From Rhyacophila brunnea (taxonomy: Eukaryota; Arthropoda; Insecta; Trichoptera; Rhyacophilidae), in NCBI GenBank assembly GCA_022495005.1, contig JAGYXB010000606.1:425580-489579 (forward strand): DNA of 64,000 bases, given 5' to 3'. Both the position numbers and the translations under genes were made by a program. The notes beneath the pieces are model-generated. The model was not told the DNA's origin and made no database searches. It saw only the letters and a program-made list of their open reading frames with translations. Shown here piece by piece: positions 10,696 through 21,456 of this stretch. Numbering within the stretch: position 1 is the stretch's first letter; every line of letters begins with the position of its first letter.

Positions 10696-11432
10696 TAATG
10701 GCGAAGACTCCTTACTAGGCGATTATTTAAAGTCTACCTTCTTAAGAAAAATAACTTTTAATGGCATATCACTTGATTATTTTATATTCTACAAAAATAA
10801 TTTAATTTGCCAACGATAGATGTCGTAAATATAGGAATGTATTATACAGATTACAAAACAATCTGCAAAGGTTTAAAAAATATATATACCACAGCGCGCC
10901 ATCTGTCTCGACGTAAATAAATATCGGATTATTTGTCAAATAATTCTGATGTTTTTTCGTATGAACTTTATGTCACGTAACCTTGGTCAGTCTATCGAAT
11001 TGTATGAATTATGGCAGGCTCCTATCGCAGAGCCTAAAATCTTCGCGCATAATATTGTTATCATGACTGCACTTTGTCTAAAATAAATTATAATTAGATA
11101 ATTTAAAAAAAATCTATGACGTTTAATCGCATATTAATAAATATAAGTACCTAGATTGTTTTTATAAATAAATAGAAATTTTATCTAATGATTTTTGATG
11201 TATATAATTGTTTTAAAAAATACGTAATTTAAACTCATCGCCCAATTTTATGCCGTCAGTGAGTTTTTGAAGTTTCATTGAATTAGTGTGTCGTTTTCAT
11301 TAGTTTGTATTTATATTTATAAGAAGTAATATTGTATTATCTTCTTATTTCTCGTAAGTAAACCTAACAAGTGTGCTCTTTTTCTCAGATCTCTACAGCC
11401 AACCTCTTTTCGAAAGTCACTCTTCGCCACTG
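10696..11432 (-). mobile_element. hAT-like element, CAGTGGCGAAG family, uninterrupted copy
   Basis: Termini TAATGGCGAAG and CTTCGCCACTG match, reverse-complemented, the element at 20314-21456. Flanks CTACCTAC and CTATCTTC are 6/8 identical, consistent with an old 8-bp target duplication. It lacks the 370-bp insertion of the 20 kb copy and so supplies the empty site. No transposase is present; the 94-codon minus frame at 11439-11723 lies outside it. Confidence 0.85.
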
Positions 11433-11803
11433 CTATCTTCAAAGTTCAAGGAAAAATATAAAAATCCATAAATGTTTTAATTTGGTATTGTATTTTGAAT
11501 ACCATGAGATGACATTCATAGAATATTGATTGTAATATAATGCGATTGGCAATTTCTGGGATAGCTTTAAGGCCAACTCACCGATTAAATAAACATGTTC
11601 TTGGCTGCGAGAATGTGTAAACATGGACTTAGTCCTAATACTAATTAATAATATATGCACAGCGTCAAGACAATTGGTCAACATTATTTGTAGACATTGC
11701 AATAATTCAATAAAATCACGCACACGAAAGAGTTACATATCAATTTAATGCTAATAGATTATTAAACAAAATAATAAAACAATATTATATATTATAGAGC
11801 AGT

Positions 11804-12235
11804 GATTCTCAACCAGTTCCGTGAGTCTTACCAGGGGTTATATTGTGAGCTTATATTTTCTTAAAAAAATATTTATTTATTTTAAAACAATTCATTGTGG
11901 ACATATATTTAATAGGTAGGTACATAACAAATTTTACCATCAGAGAAAAAAATATATAAAAAATTTTAAACAATAAAATTAAAATACATAGCATATCACT
12001 GTAAAAGTATATGTCTCTGAGGAGCGCATTGGTTAGTCTCGCACACCTCGCTAATGGTGCCTGTCACGAGGAAACAGTTCTGATCCAGAAAAATGAAAAT
12101 TCTTAAGGATATCAGGACTGGAAACCATAATGTCTCTCTTAAAAGCAGAAGTGACCCACGAGCTTCGGTAGAGTGAAAAGCGGGTATGCGTTGTATATTA
12201 GTTATCGTGGACCATACCCTTGCTTTTTCGTACAA
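11804..12235 (+). mobile_element. Probable hAT remnant (left terminus and transposase C-terminal fragment)
   Basis: 'cagtgattctcaaccag' at 11804 is a typical hAT left end. Plus-strand frames further on give 'LVSLAHLANG' and 'VTRKQF-SRKMKILKDI', resembling the hAT dimerisation region '...A.NIVTKKR..L.PEK....'. There are stops and no right terminus was found. The 79-codon minus frame over the same bases is probably a shadow. Confidence 0.3.
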
Positions 12236-12239
12236 TGTG

Positions 12240-13971
12240 ATTCTATAAAACTACATTACTTAGACATAAATTTAAATACATATTGTACATGTTTGCTAGA
12301 TTATCCATTAAACAAAATAGTTAAGTATACATACTTTTTTAATTTTTAAAAATGCAATTTCGTATTATTATTGGCTATCTAGTTTAACTTACGATATTTT
12401 CAAAGATATAGTGATAAGGTTTTTACGTTCTTTTATTGCATTTATCTGTTATATAAACGAGAATTAACTATATTCCGTATCAGTATGTAGATATTTGCCA
12501 TTGGTGAGTGTGCATAGTGCCTGAAGATGCCGAAAGATGAAACCCTGGTGGCAAAAAAATACTCAAATGGAATAGTACAAAACTTAAATCAATAGTAATA
12601 GTATTTTGTAAAATAAAAAAAATACAAATCGATAGACTGCCAGCTAGTGTATTTACATTACGAATAATAATTATAGATGGCGTCTGTCATAAATACCGTA
12701 TAATTGTTATTTTCCTCCATTTATTTCTTTATTTTGATGCATATTGCAAGATGTTTGTGTATTAATTTTTACTATTTCGTGATGTTTTTGGTATTGTATT
12801 GTCTAGACAGGGTTCCAATAGCCCATTGGTCTCGTTTCTAGTATTGGGCAGTCGTTAATGACATGCTTGACTATATGAGACGTGTTGCTGTCACATTGAA
12901 AGCAGTGATCGCTTATCAGTTTGAATATTTTTCGATAGTAATATGAGAACTAGTGAAAGTTTGTAAAACAACCTTCAAACATTTTACATGTCCTACGTTT
13001 TAATAATGAAGCATAAATTATATTAGTTACAGGTATTTTAGATATTTTTTTAATTGTTTAGGTACCATGTTATTATATTTCGAATAAAAATATTAATAAT
13101 TACATTTACAGGCGGATCATGCGTTGCTTAGAGGCGACACATTAAAAAGGGAGGCAAATGAAGGAACGAATACGATTTGCTAGAAAGTGCTCACATCCTA
13201 GTTTACAAATTAACGGAAGCATTAAAATTCCTGGTAACCCATCCTATTATTGTGATACCCAAAAGCGGTTTATCGCACAGGAAAAGTTTTCAGAAGGGGA
13301 CCTCCAAACATGTCAACGCCTTAAACATACATTTACCTTGAAACGAGACTATGTTTCGTTAAAATCCTCTAATGCTCAGTGACTATTATAATAATTCGGT
13401 ACCAAACAAATTTGCATAAAATTTGAGACTAAAAATGAAAGGGGATGGCAGTTCTGCTTAAGGGCGGCACTTTACCTATAGCTACTGCTATTATTAGACG
13501 ATTGTAGGTAATATTATAATAATATTCAAATAGTGTTTGTTATTACAGTGTTATCATTACAAACCCCATTGATATCTAGGCGAGGGATGCAACCCTAATA
13601 GGATATCACCTGAATAATATCGAACCTAATTGCAGCGGTAAATATCTGCCATTATTATGGTACATATCGGCTGCTGCTAACAACTAATATTCTACTAATG
13701 ACTGCGATAACACATTGCACAAATTGATAACTATGTATTCTGACGTCTGAGCTTCGTTTGATAGTTTTAATCGGATGCAATTAACGTGTTTAATTGCCAT
13801 TTACTGTTTGAAATAGATTAACAATACGTATAAAATCAATTAGAGTGTCGCCAAGTTGAGAATGATATTATTTTTATCATCACAGAAAATACCTACTTAC
13901 ACCTGACAACATTTTAATTCTAACTTTCTTACGCGACGTACACGAGATTTTCCAGTTAACGTGAATGTATC
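12240..13971. other. No firm feature; one 74-codon frame of unknown origin
   Basis: Mostly AT-rich. The plus frame 13158-13382 (begins MKERIRFARKCSHPSLQ) is unrecognised. 'gaggcgacacattaaaaag' just before it and 'aagggcggcactttacc' at 13463 resemble the G-rich subterminal DNA of nearby hAT elements, so this may be element-derived. Confidence 0.35.
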
Positions 13972-15078
13972 CAGCGATTTCCAAACTGGGAAGCGCGCCT
14001 CCCTGGGAATGCGCGGAGTGTTGCAAAGGGAGGCGCGAAAAGTTTGACACAATTATGAAGCCACAGGTTTTCAGTTTGCAAATGCATATTAATTTATAAA
14101 ACGGCCGCTAGTCATAAACTACATAAAAAACAGTCCTATAAAAGTTTGTTTGCAAACCTGTCTGAAAATATGGAGACTAATTTTATATTACCTCACTTCT
14201 ATAGGTACTATTATGAAGCGCGCTAGCTATCTCGTGAAAAAATGAAATAAAAGGGTCAAATCATAATGTTGAAACGATAATTTTGTTGTTAAACTTGTCT
14301 ATTTGGTTGAAATAAAAAAAATAAAAAAAGTGAATAAATAAATGCAAGGACCACTAATGCAATCACTGATTTAAAAAGACAAAGTGAAGGCATTCATAAA
14401 AATTGGAGCTTTGGAAATAGATATTACAAATAAAATAAGTTCGCCATGTTTCCACTTTTAAATGATTTCCGCGCCAGATATATTGAAGCAAACAAAACTC
14501 TATATACTGAGTTCTTGGTTGGTTTGCTAATGCACTTTTCACATTATTTTATTAATAGTAAAAAAGCGCTGCTTTGTTTCGAAGCTATTAAATATTTTAA
14601 ATATATGGTTGTGCGTTGCAACTTGATGTGATACGTATATGATGATTGATATACTTAAATGACAACCCCCGTGTACAATTTAGGAAACACTACATTAGAG
14701 CACCACACTGCCCTTAACCTGAGCGATAGGTAGGTGGGCGTCCGCCAAAGATCCTGGCCTGGGGACCCGCTTCAGGATGTAGGGCCCGTAATAAAATCAA
14801 TTTGTCAATGAGCGATGATGAATTTGGATTGACTACTGTTGAAATTGATTGTGCCAATAAACAACCACATTCATCACATGAAAAATAATTTAAAAATGAA
14901 AATAAAGTAGTAAAACCTTGTTTATTTTTATATATTGTTTTCATTTTTGTATTAGTAGGTACATTATTGACTATTTAAAAAGGTGTCTGTATTATTAATT
15001 TAATGAAATAAAGGGGGGGAGGCGCCAAGATAAGATTTTTTTAAAGGGAGGCAGTAACATAAAGTTTGGAAACCGCTG
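13972..15078 (+). mobile_element. hAT element with decayed SCAND3/ZBED-like transposase
   Basis: Ends CAGCGATTTCCAAACT and AGTTTGGAAACCGCTG are inverted with one mismatch. Target duplication is unclear (AATGTATC left; AATATATC starting four bases beyond the right end). Between 14270 and 14640 the plus strand shows broken frames with 'KDKVKAFI', 'EIDITNK', then 'MFPLLNDFRARYIEAN', the order seen in SCAND3/FAM200/ZBED-type hAT transposases, with at least one frameshift near 14440. G-rich subterminal blocks occur at both ends. Most of the transposase, including its catalytic core, is deleted. A fragment of the CATGGCCCCC family sits inside at 14650-14797. Confidence 0.7.
14650..14797 (-). mobile_element. 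Truncated CATGGCCCCCACA-family hAT MITE
   Basis: On the minus strand 'ctacatcctgaagcgggtcc', 'ccaggccaggatctttggcg' and 'ctacctatcgct' match the left half of the four complete copies (27421, 31700, 33989, 52691). The right half is missing. It sits inside the larger hAT element at 13972-15078. Confidence 0.7.
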
Positions 15079-15598
15079 CGTTAATATATCATGAAAAATC
15101 CACCATGATTGATGGTGTAACCGTATTGGTTAGGTCACTTTGACAGTATTGTGAAACTCAAACAGAGCTATTCCAACTAATTAATACGATAGCACGTTTG
15201 CGCTATTTTTCTTGATCCGAAATTAACACTGATATTACACCGGTCAATTCTTCGTGGTTACCTAAATGTCAAGTTAACACTTACTTAACACCCGCTGCAC
15301 ATGCGCAATACCTTTTGAAATTTTTATTATTATGTCACTTTATCATTTGTTTAACTGAAAAAAATAAGTACTGAAATTATTGTATTGTGCTATATTTCGG
15401 TAAATAATAATTATTGTTGTATTATATATGGCGTTTATAATATATATTACATCGTATATTTTATAATGTACAAATGTACATTGCCTTTCCAAAATGTTTT
15501 AAATATTTCACGTTTTCGATGACATTTGACATCGTGTAATGCGACAATTCAGACTTGGCGTGCTGTGCGGTGATGCTAGTGAAAATACATTTTCATAA

Positions 15599-16120
15599 AT
15601 ACGAGGGTTGTCCAACAATTAAAGACATTTATTATTTTTAAAATCAGGAAAATTTTATTTTTATAAAAAAAGCATACGAAATTTTAAGTACCCCCACTAT
15701 TTTTCGACGTAGTCTCCGTTACGATCGATGCATTTGGTGAGCCGTGGCACTAGGTTCTTGGTTCCCTTGTCGTAGAACTCCGCCGCCACCGTCCTCAAAA
15801 ATGTTTTCACCTCTTCCTCCACGTCCTTGTCGGTCTCGAAGCATTTTTCGGCCAAATATTGCTTCAGATGAAGAAAAATATGGAAATAACTTGGGCTATG
15901 AGCAGGATGTCGGAGGACATTCCATTTGAATGAATCCAAAAGTTTCAAAAAGACCTAAGCGCTTTTCACACGATTTTATTTGTAAGCTTTCTTCAGCATT
16001 TTTGGCACCCAACGAGCACACCTTTGCATACCCCAATTGTTCTCTCAAAATCGTTTATATGGTAGACTTACTGACGTCTGACATAGAATTTTATCGAACC
16101 CGCCTTAATTATTCTTGATC
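15599..16120 (-). mobile_element. Mariner transposon remnant with internal deletion
   Basis: 'tacgagggttgtcc' at 15599 is a mariner inverted terminus next to TA. The minus frame 15948-15697 is the transposase C-terminus: 'HPAHSPSYFHIFLHLKQYL' (the region around the third catalytic Asp, here replaced in the degraded SPDLAPSDFH-like motif), then 'AAEFYDKGTKNLVPRLTKC' and 'GDYVEK'. Immediately upstream, decayed frames give 'CARWVPKML' (16020-15994) from the N-terminal half. The central catalytic portion is therefore deleted, with several stops, and the other terminus was not found. Confidence 0.85.
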
Positions 16121-16129
16121 AGCGACGCC

Positions 16130-16940
16130 CTAGCAGAAAAAGACTATCTATATAGGCGCATACATCTTAAAGACTGGTATAAGATCAGCACTCTCTGTTC
16201 AGAATAACTATAGACAAGGGAAAAGTGGCCAAAATCATCACATCAATAACGAATTCGGCCCAAAAGCAAAAATGCAGTCATAATTTATTACTATTACAAA
16301 AATAATACTAATGAATTAAAATGTTTTCATTCATTAAATATATTCAGTGAATTAATAGAATCATGTTTAACTGAAATTAAGAAAGATTTTTCAAGTGGTT
16401 TGAATATTGTATTATTAAATTCAACACTCCAGTGTATTAAACCGTCGTTAAAATTGGTAATACGATTAATCAATCCAACACATTCTGCGACAGCTCTCAG
16501 AAATCTTTTTAAGAGTTTATGAAAATGTTTAGACGCTTTCAATCAAACCATTCTGTGTTTGTGCGCATTATTTGAGCGTGTATAAAAAGCCATTATGGTG
16601 GCTTATCCGGATATCAGACCGGAACATACAGAGTGTTTATATTAATTAACTTTATTTAAAAAATAAAAATATATCTTTTTAAATCTTCCATCAACGTGCT
16701 TTTGATATTCATCAGCAGCGAAATGACGTTGATTCTTTCATCGGCGATATGGGTCTTCTAGAAGACATCTCCTCTCCCCTTTCGTGGATGCAAACATTTG
16801 AATCTTCCTCCAATGCATTAACCTCACCAATGCTGTGTATCTTTGTGCACCATCCACCTGCCTAACATGCAGCTCTCCGCATTGTATTACTCTACTTTTT
16901 GGTCATTCTCCCATGAAAATCGTGAATCTTTGAATTTGGT
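16130..16940. other. No recognised feature
   Basis: A 71-codon minus frame (16327-16542, begins MKASKHFHKLLKRFLRAV) is unrecognised. From 16700 the base composition becomes less AT-rich and leads into the repeat region below. Confidence 0.35.
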
Positions 16941-17300
16941 CATCTTTTGAGAATAAGACTTTCTATCCCTCTCGATCCTCTGCTTCTCTCATGGCAGATT
17001 AGATGCTCTTCCTTTGGTTTGCCTTCAATGGCTTTTGCTTTAGATATTCCATGGATTCGGGGCACCCGAGAAAGTCCCACATCCCCTTCATCTTGTAATA
17101 GATATCTGTACTATTGGATTTGGCTGCTTCTACGTGGTGATGTTAATTTTTCCCGGTTCTTGAGGAGGACCAGGAGAGGCTGTTCGCCTCCAGGTCAAGT
17201 GTTGTTGATTTTGGCTGCTTCTACGTGGTGATGTTATATGGTCCTTCTTGAAGAGGGCCAGAGGCTGCTCGCCTCCAAGGGCAGTGTTGTTGTTTCAATT
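16941..17300. repeat. C/T-rich block with two-copy 85-90-bp tandem repeat
   Basis: The 24-base string starting 'tggctgcttctacgtggtga' occurs at 17126 and 17211. Around it two diverged units share 'gagg', 'gccagaggctg' or 'accaggagaggctg', and 'tcgcctcca'. Frames on both strands stay open for 80-95 codons, but none matches a family I know. It could be an old gene fragment captured by a transposon. Confidence 0.5.
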
Positions 17301-17509
17301 GAAGTTAGTTTAATTTCGGCACTTGCGATCTCGACAATCCATTCGGCCACCGCGTTCGCTTCTTTCTTCTTTGCTTCGCGGCCTCTTCTGTATAGGTCGT
17401 CCGTCTTCCCTTCGTTCTTCTTAATTTCCTGGTTGCAGAGTGTAGATCCGGATCAGCGTCTGTTTCTGGATCCGAATCTGGGTTGGTAGGGAGTCTAGCC
17501 AAAACCCCC

Positions 17510-17635
17510 AGTATCTCAAAGATGGCTGATCCACACCGAATAATATGTCCAAAAAACTGCACAATGCTTCCAGACGTATTGTAGAGAGTCGTTCCTGTAA
17601 CTGCAATCTACATATAATTGACTGGTTCGTCCTGA
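17510..17635 (-). mobile_element. RTE-like fragment joined to unrelated sequence
   Basis: On the minus strand 'RTNQSII', 'LQLQERLSTIRLEAL' and, in another frame, 'FFGHIIRCG' match the motifs 'RTNQSIIQRLKIKERLSTI' and 'FLGHIVRHG' of the element at 42660. Past 17510 the similarity ends and a lysine/arginine-rich open frame continues to 17305. The junction indicates truncation or recombination. Confidence 0.6.
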
Positions 17636-17759
17636 ATTTGTGTGTTTCTTAATATATTTTAAAAAACCACATGGAAAGCCCATCCAAGGATGTATGCAAA
17701 AGATTATCTAAATTCTTGTTAATTATATTATTTTGATATGTATACCAAAGAAAATTGGT

Positions 17760-17925
17760 TAATTTGCCAGACCTGGGATTCGAATCCACAACACGTTTCT
17801 GCTCAGCCATCGTTATCGCAAGATAATATCATATTGTATAATAATGCCCACGATGGCCGAACGGGTAACTCGTCGGCTTATAATATCGTGGTTTCAAGTC
17901 CCGGGTCTGGCAAAATATACGTTAT
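17760..17925. mobile_element. Two tRNA-like SINE heads arranged head to head
   Basis: 17765-17845 (minus) contains the complement of a B box (GGATTCGAATCC type) and 'gccagacc'. 17846-17921 (plus) runs from 'cccacgatggccgaacggg' to 'gtttcaagtcccgggtctgg'. The two share the sequence CGATGGC(T/C)GA near the centre and 'GGTCTGGCAAA' at the outer ends, so they form an inverted pair of about 160 bp. Confidence 0.65.
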
Positions 17926-17993
17926 GTTGTACATTTTTTATAAATGCAAAAATCTGTTAAAACAACCTCCATTCTGGGAAGCCCCATATTATT

Positions 17994-18690
17994 GTGCGTG
18001 TCCGGAAACTTGTACGAATGCAGTTCGCCGTATCACACCATGAAATTTTGTATCGGAAATATATGGCCGTAAGTATATTAAAGACCGTCCAACCTCTTTG
18101 GGTCGTTTAGTCTTCTTCTTCCACCCGTTACGACCCAAAATTGGGGCATAAGGCAAGCACAAGTTCGCGCCACTTCCCTCGGTCCATCGCCAACTTTTGC
18201 GCCACCGGCCATGTCAGACCTGCAGCACGTATGTCGCTTCTGTAGCACCGCTGCAGGGCGAGGGAGGGCCGGCCACGGCGACGGAACCCATGATGCTGTG
18301 CCACAAGGGTACGAAGTGCCGCACTCTTTGCTGCCGCCAAAGAGTGAGTCGTTTAGTAGGTACTGACATAAAATTCATATCTAAATAAAACACGGTTCTT
18401 GTCGGTTTACACTTTAGACTTAGAGGAAGCAAGCAGTAAACAAATTTTAAAAATAGCCGATATACTGGATTATTTGTTAGGTTAGGTTTTCATTATTGAA
18501 ATCATGAATTTTGCCAAAATCAGCTATGAAAATTGAATTAATTTTCATATTGAATCTAATAAAATTGGAGACCGTATAGTACCTACCTATACGGTCATGT
18601 CTTTGCGATAAGAAAGCTTACGGCGAACTGTGCCACGGTAAAAAATTTTACGTACAATTTACATGTAACCATTATTATGATCTTCTTAGA
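17994..18690 (+). mobile_element. TIR-like repeat, copy 1, with RTE insertion
   Basis: The ends are diverged inverted repeats: 'gcagttcgccgtatcacacc' with 'gtatcggaaatatatggccg' on the left, and the complement motif near 18600-18660 ('acggcgaactgtgccacggt'). The whole matches the reverse complement of 50084-50472, apart from an inserted 237-bp RTE tail plus a 9-bp target duplication. The middle carries 'ttgttaggttaggtttt', one of several short TTAGG runs in this window. Confidence 0.75.
18112..18348 (-). mobile_element. 5'-truncated RTE insertion with 9-bp target duplication
   Basis: The minus frame 18340-18128 ends with 'RRRGRPSLALQRCYRSDI', 'AAGLTWPVAQKLAMDRG' and 'KWRELVLALCPNFG', an RTE C-terminus. 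The 3' end is a GAAGAAGAAGA microsatellite (18121-18112 on minus). TCGTTTAGT occurs on both sides (18103-18111 and 18349-18357). The sister copy of the host repeat near 50375 has a single TCGTATAGT, an independent empty site. Confidence 0.9.
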
Positions 18691-18714
18691 ATCGAACAAG
18701 GTTCAAATCCACAG

Positions 18715-19020
18715 AACAGATAATAAATATAATACCGATAGGCTATATTCAATACGCCGCATCTTGATGCAGGGTTTTGAATGTGTGAGTGTCCTACGAA
18801 AATGAAGCACGCATTATGCACGTGCAATAGTGTGTGTAATACACCAACATTAAAATGAGCGTAAATGCATAAACCGAGAGCAGTTTTCAGTATTCGACGT
18901 AAAACGTATTCTTGACACGTGTGTAAGTTTAACCCGGATTCTTCCTTACTCGAGTCGGTTACCTGCCGCCTTACCCGTTATGTATTTCAGTTCACATTAT
19001 TTCCCATGAGTTCCCTGTTC
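18715..19020 (+). repeat. Dispersed repeat with copies at 33935 and 47513
   Basis: 'ccacagaacagataataaat', 'ccgataggct' and 'cagggttttgaatgtgtgag' recur at 33935-34600 and 47513-47640 in the same orientation. This copy is uninterrupted. The 34 kb copy holds a hAT MITE and the 47 kb copy has an internal deletion. No coding or clear terminal repeats. Confidence 0.8.
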
Positions 19021-19045
19021 AAAACCAATATATATATATGTATAT

Positions 19046-19875
19046 ATGTTACACCGAATGTGCGAAATCGACTATTACATGAAATGGGCTAAATTTTGGC
19101 TAATTCATGTAATAGTCAAAGCCTGTTGCCTTATTCATGAATAAGGTAAATTTTCTGCCGAGTACATGAAGTCGCCAGGGCATGGAATTCTTAAACTGTC
19201 AACATGACAGCAGAAAAAGTAAATTTAATACGGATGATTTTATTAGTTATAATTGGACATAATATAATATTATTAGGTTAGGTTGGGTTAGGTTAGGTTA
19301 GGTTAGGTTAGGTTAGATTAGGTTTTGAAATTCTGAATTATTCAACTGAATGTCCATTTTGAGGTTAGCTAACAAGTGTCAACAATACAATCGACCATTG
19401 CATGTACGATACCCAAGCACGAATCAAATCGCGAAAATATCTTTAAATAAAATTCATCCGTTATCATATTATAGTTCTAGTTTTTTTGCGCATAGTAAAT
19501 GGACATGAACGTCATTTTAGTTATTGATTGGTATATTTTTATATTATAATCAATGACATTTGACACAAATTTGGTTAGTTGCAAAAAATACCACCGGAGC
19601 GCGACCACCTATTTCGACCATAGACAATATACGTATATTTTGACCAATCCACGAGCATTTCACACATTTAGTTTAGTTGCAAAAAATACCACCGTAGCGC
19701 TAGTATCTAATTTGTCCAAGACATGAAGTAGGCAGAAAAATTACTGCCGATTTCACGCACTCTCCAGATATTTTGTCTAATTCATGAATAAGACAACGGG
19801 CTTGCATTTTTCATGATTTAGGCAAAATTTTGCCCATTTCATGTAATATTCAATTTCGCACATTCGGCGTAACAT
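19046..19875. mobile_element. TIR element containing a TTAGG tract
   Basis: The left end ATGTTACACCGAATGTGCGA and the right end, reverse-complemented ATGTTACGCCGAATGTGCGA, match for about 40 bp including 'attacatgaaatgggc'. Further internal motifs 'attcatgtaatag' and 'gccttattcatgaataag' recur as inverted pairs. At 19275-19326 lies an interstitial tract of about eight GGTTA (=TTAGG) units with variants. Surrounding TATATA obscures any target duplication. No coding. Confidence 0.8.
19274..19327. repeat. Interstitial (TTAGG)n telomere-type tract
   Basis: About ten five-base units with three variant positions. It is too short and too internal to be a chromosome end; other shorter AACCTAACCT runs occur near 3650, 18477, 39733 and 50265. 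Confidence 0.9.
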
Positions 19876-20313
19876 ATATATTTTTAATATGCAAGTTACA
19901 GACAGCCTGTATACACCCATCAGGTTACTTTACTTGTGTTTGGGCACAGATGTTGCCGCTTGTGGCTTGAATATAACTAAAGATTTCCCCCTCCCGCCGC
20001 CCTCTCATAGCTTTAGTCACCGCGTATACATTTTTATACAGCACCACTTTCATTTTGAATAATATTTTTCATATAACTTTGAGATTTTTCCAGATTTAGC
20101 TCCTGGATATTAGGCTGAGTCGGGTAAGTTACATAAGACGCGACAAAAGAATTTTACATAATATCGCAAATATTAGTGTTTTAAAAATTCAATTCACCCG
20201 TTCAAAATAATCTTGTACGCAATTATGTAGGTACAACGGCATACAGAAACAAATGATCGTATTGTCAAAATATCTATTTACTTACCTAGATCACGTTTTC
20301 TATACATACCAAG

Positions 20314-21456
20314 CAGTGGCGAAGGGTGACTTTTGGAAAGCGGTAGGCTGTGGAGATCTGAGAAAAAGAGCACACTTGTCATGCAACGTTCCCTCTAATT
20401 TTTCTATTGTGTGTGCGGATCATCAACGCATCTGAGCAGTGTAGTAACTAATATTGGTGTCACCCGGTGCGGTAAATTTACACCCCCCCCCCTTCCCCAC
20501 AAACACACAGATACAATTTTTCATTAAAACTCATATTTTAAAGATATTTAATAATTAACATGCGTGCTCGCGTTAGTCGCACTTGAACTTCGCCTTCCGA
20601 GAAATGAGTCGAAGAATTGTGCATATTGTGATGGTTTCGTGCATTCGAGCAAAACTAAATCTGGCAAAGGAAACTTTCTTTTAGAATATTTTTGTGAGGA
20701 CTTTGCGGGGGATGAAAACATGTGTACACGCGCACACCTTACAGGGAACATTGTTGTCAGGTATACTTACGAGAAAGTATAAGATAATACGATATTACTA
20801 ATGAATAGGTACGCACTAATGACAACGACACACTAATTTAATGAAACTTCAAAAACTCACTGACGACATAAAATTGAGCGATGAGTTTAAATTACGTATT
20901 TTCAAAACATACATTATTATCTAAAATCATCAGATAATTTTTTTTTTTTTTAAAAAACAATCTAGGTTATTTATTAATAAGTATGCGATTAAACGCCATA
21001 GAAATATTTTTTACATTATCCAATTAATAATTATTTTGGACAAAGTGCAGTCATGACAACAATATTATGAGCGAAGGTTTTAGGCTCTGCAATAGGAGCC
21101 TACCATTTATCATACAATTCGATAGGCTGACTGAGGTTACGTGACATAAAGTCCATACGAAAAAATATCACAATTCCTTCACACATGATCCGACCTTCAT
21201 TTACTTTACGTCAAGACAGATGGCGCGCTGTGGTATATTTTTTTAAACCTTTGCAGTTTGTTTTGTAACCTGTATAATATAATACATTCCTACATATACG
21301 ACATAATATTATATCGTTGAAAAATTTAATTATTTTTATAGAATATGAAATAATCAAGTGGTTACATAAATATATCAATATGCAATTAAAAATATTTTTC
21401 TTAAGAAGGTATGCTTTAAGTTTAAATAATCGCCTAGTATGGAGTCTTCGCCACTA
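20314..21456 (+). mobile_element. hAT-like element, CAGTGGCGAAG family, with nested insertion
   Basis: Starts CAGTGGCGAAGGGTGACTTT, ends AGTCTTCGCCACTA. An exact 8-bp target duplication ATACCAAG borders it (20306-20313, 21457-21464). Removing the nested 370-bp element and its duplication leaves 765 bp, close to the 737-bp sister at 10696-11432. No transposase of its own. Confidence 0.93.
20384..20753. mobile_element. Nested hAT-like element (CAACGTTCCC / GGGAACATTG)
   Basis: Termini CAACGTTCCCTCTAA and TTACAGGGAACATTG are imperfect inverted repeats. Flanks TTGTCATG (20376-20383) and TTGTCAGG (20754-20761) are 7/8 identical. The sister host element at 10.7-11.4 kb reads TTGTTAGG without any insertion. 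Frames of 67-72 codons cross the interior on both strands without recognisable motifs. Confidence 0.88.

Noticed and set aside
15744..16118. Two plus-strand frames of about 61 codons
   Set aside because: Antisense to the mariner transposase remnant.
19274..19327. Chromosome end
   Set aside because: The TTAGG tract is about 50 bp, has variants and is flanked by ordinary DNA and TIR arms.
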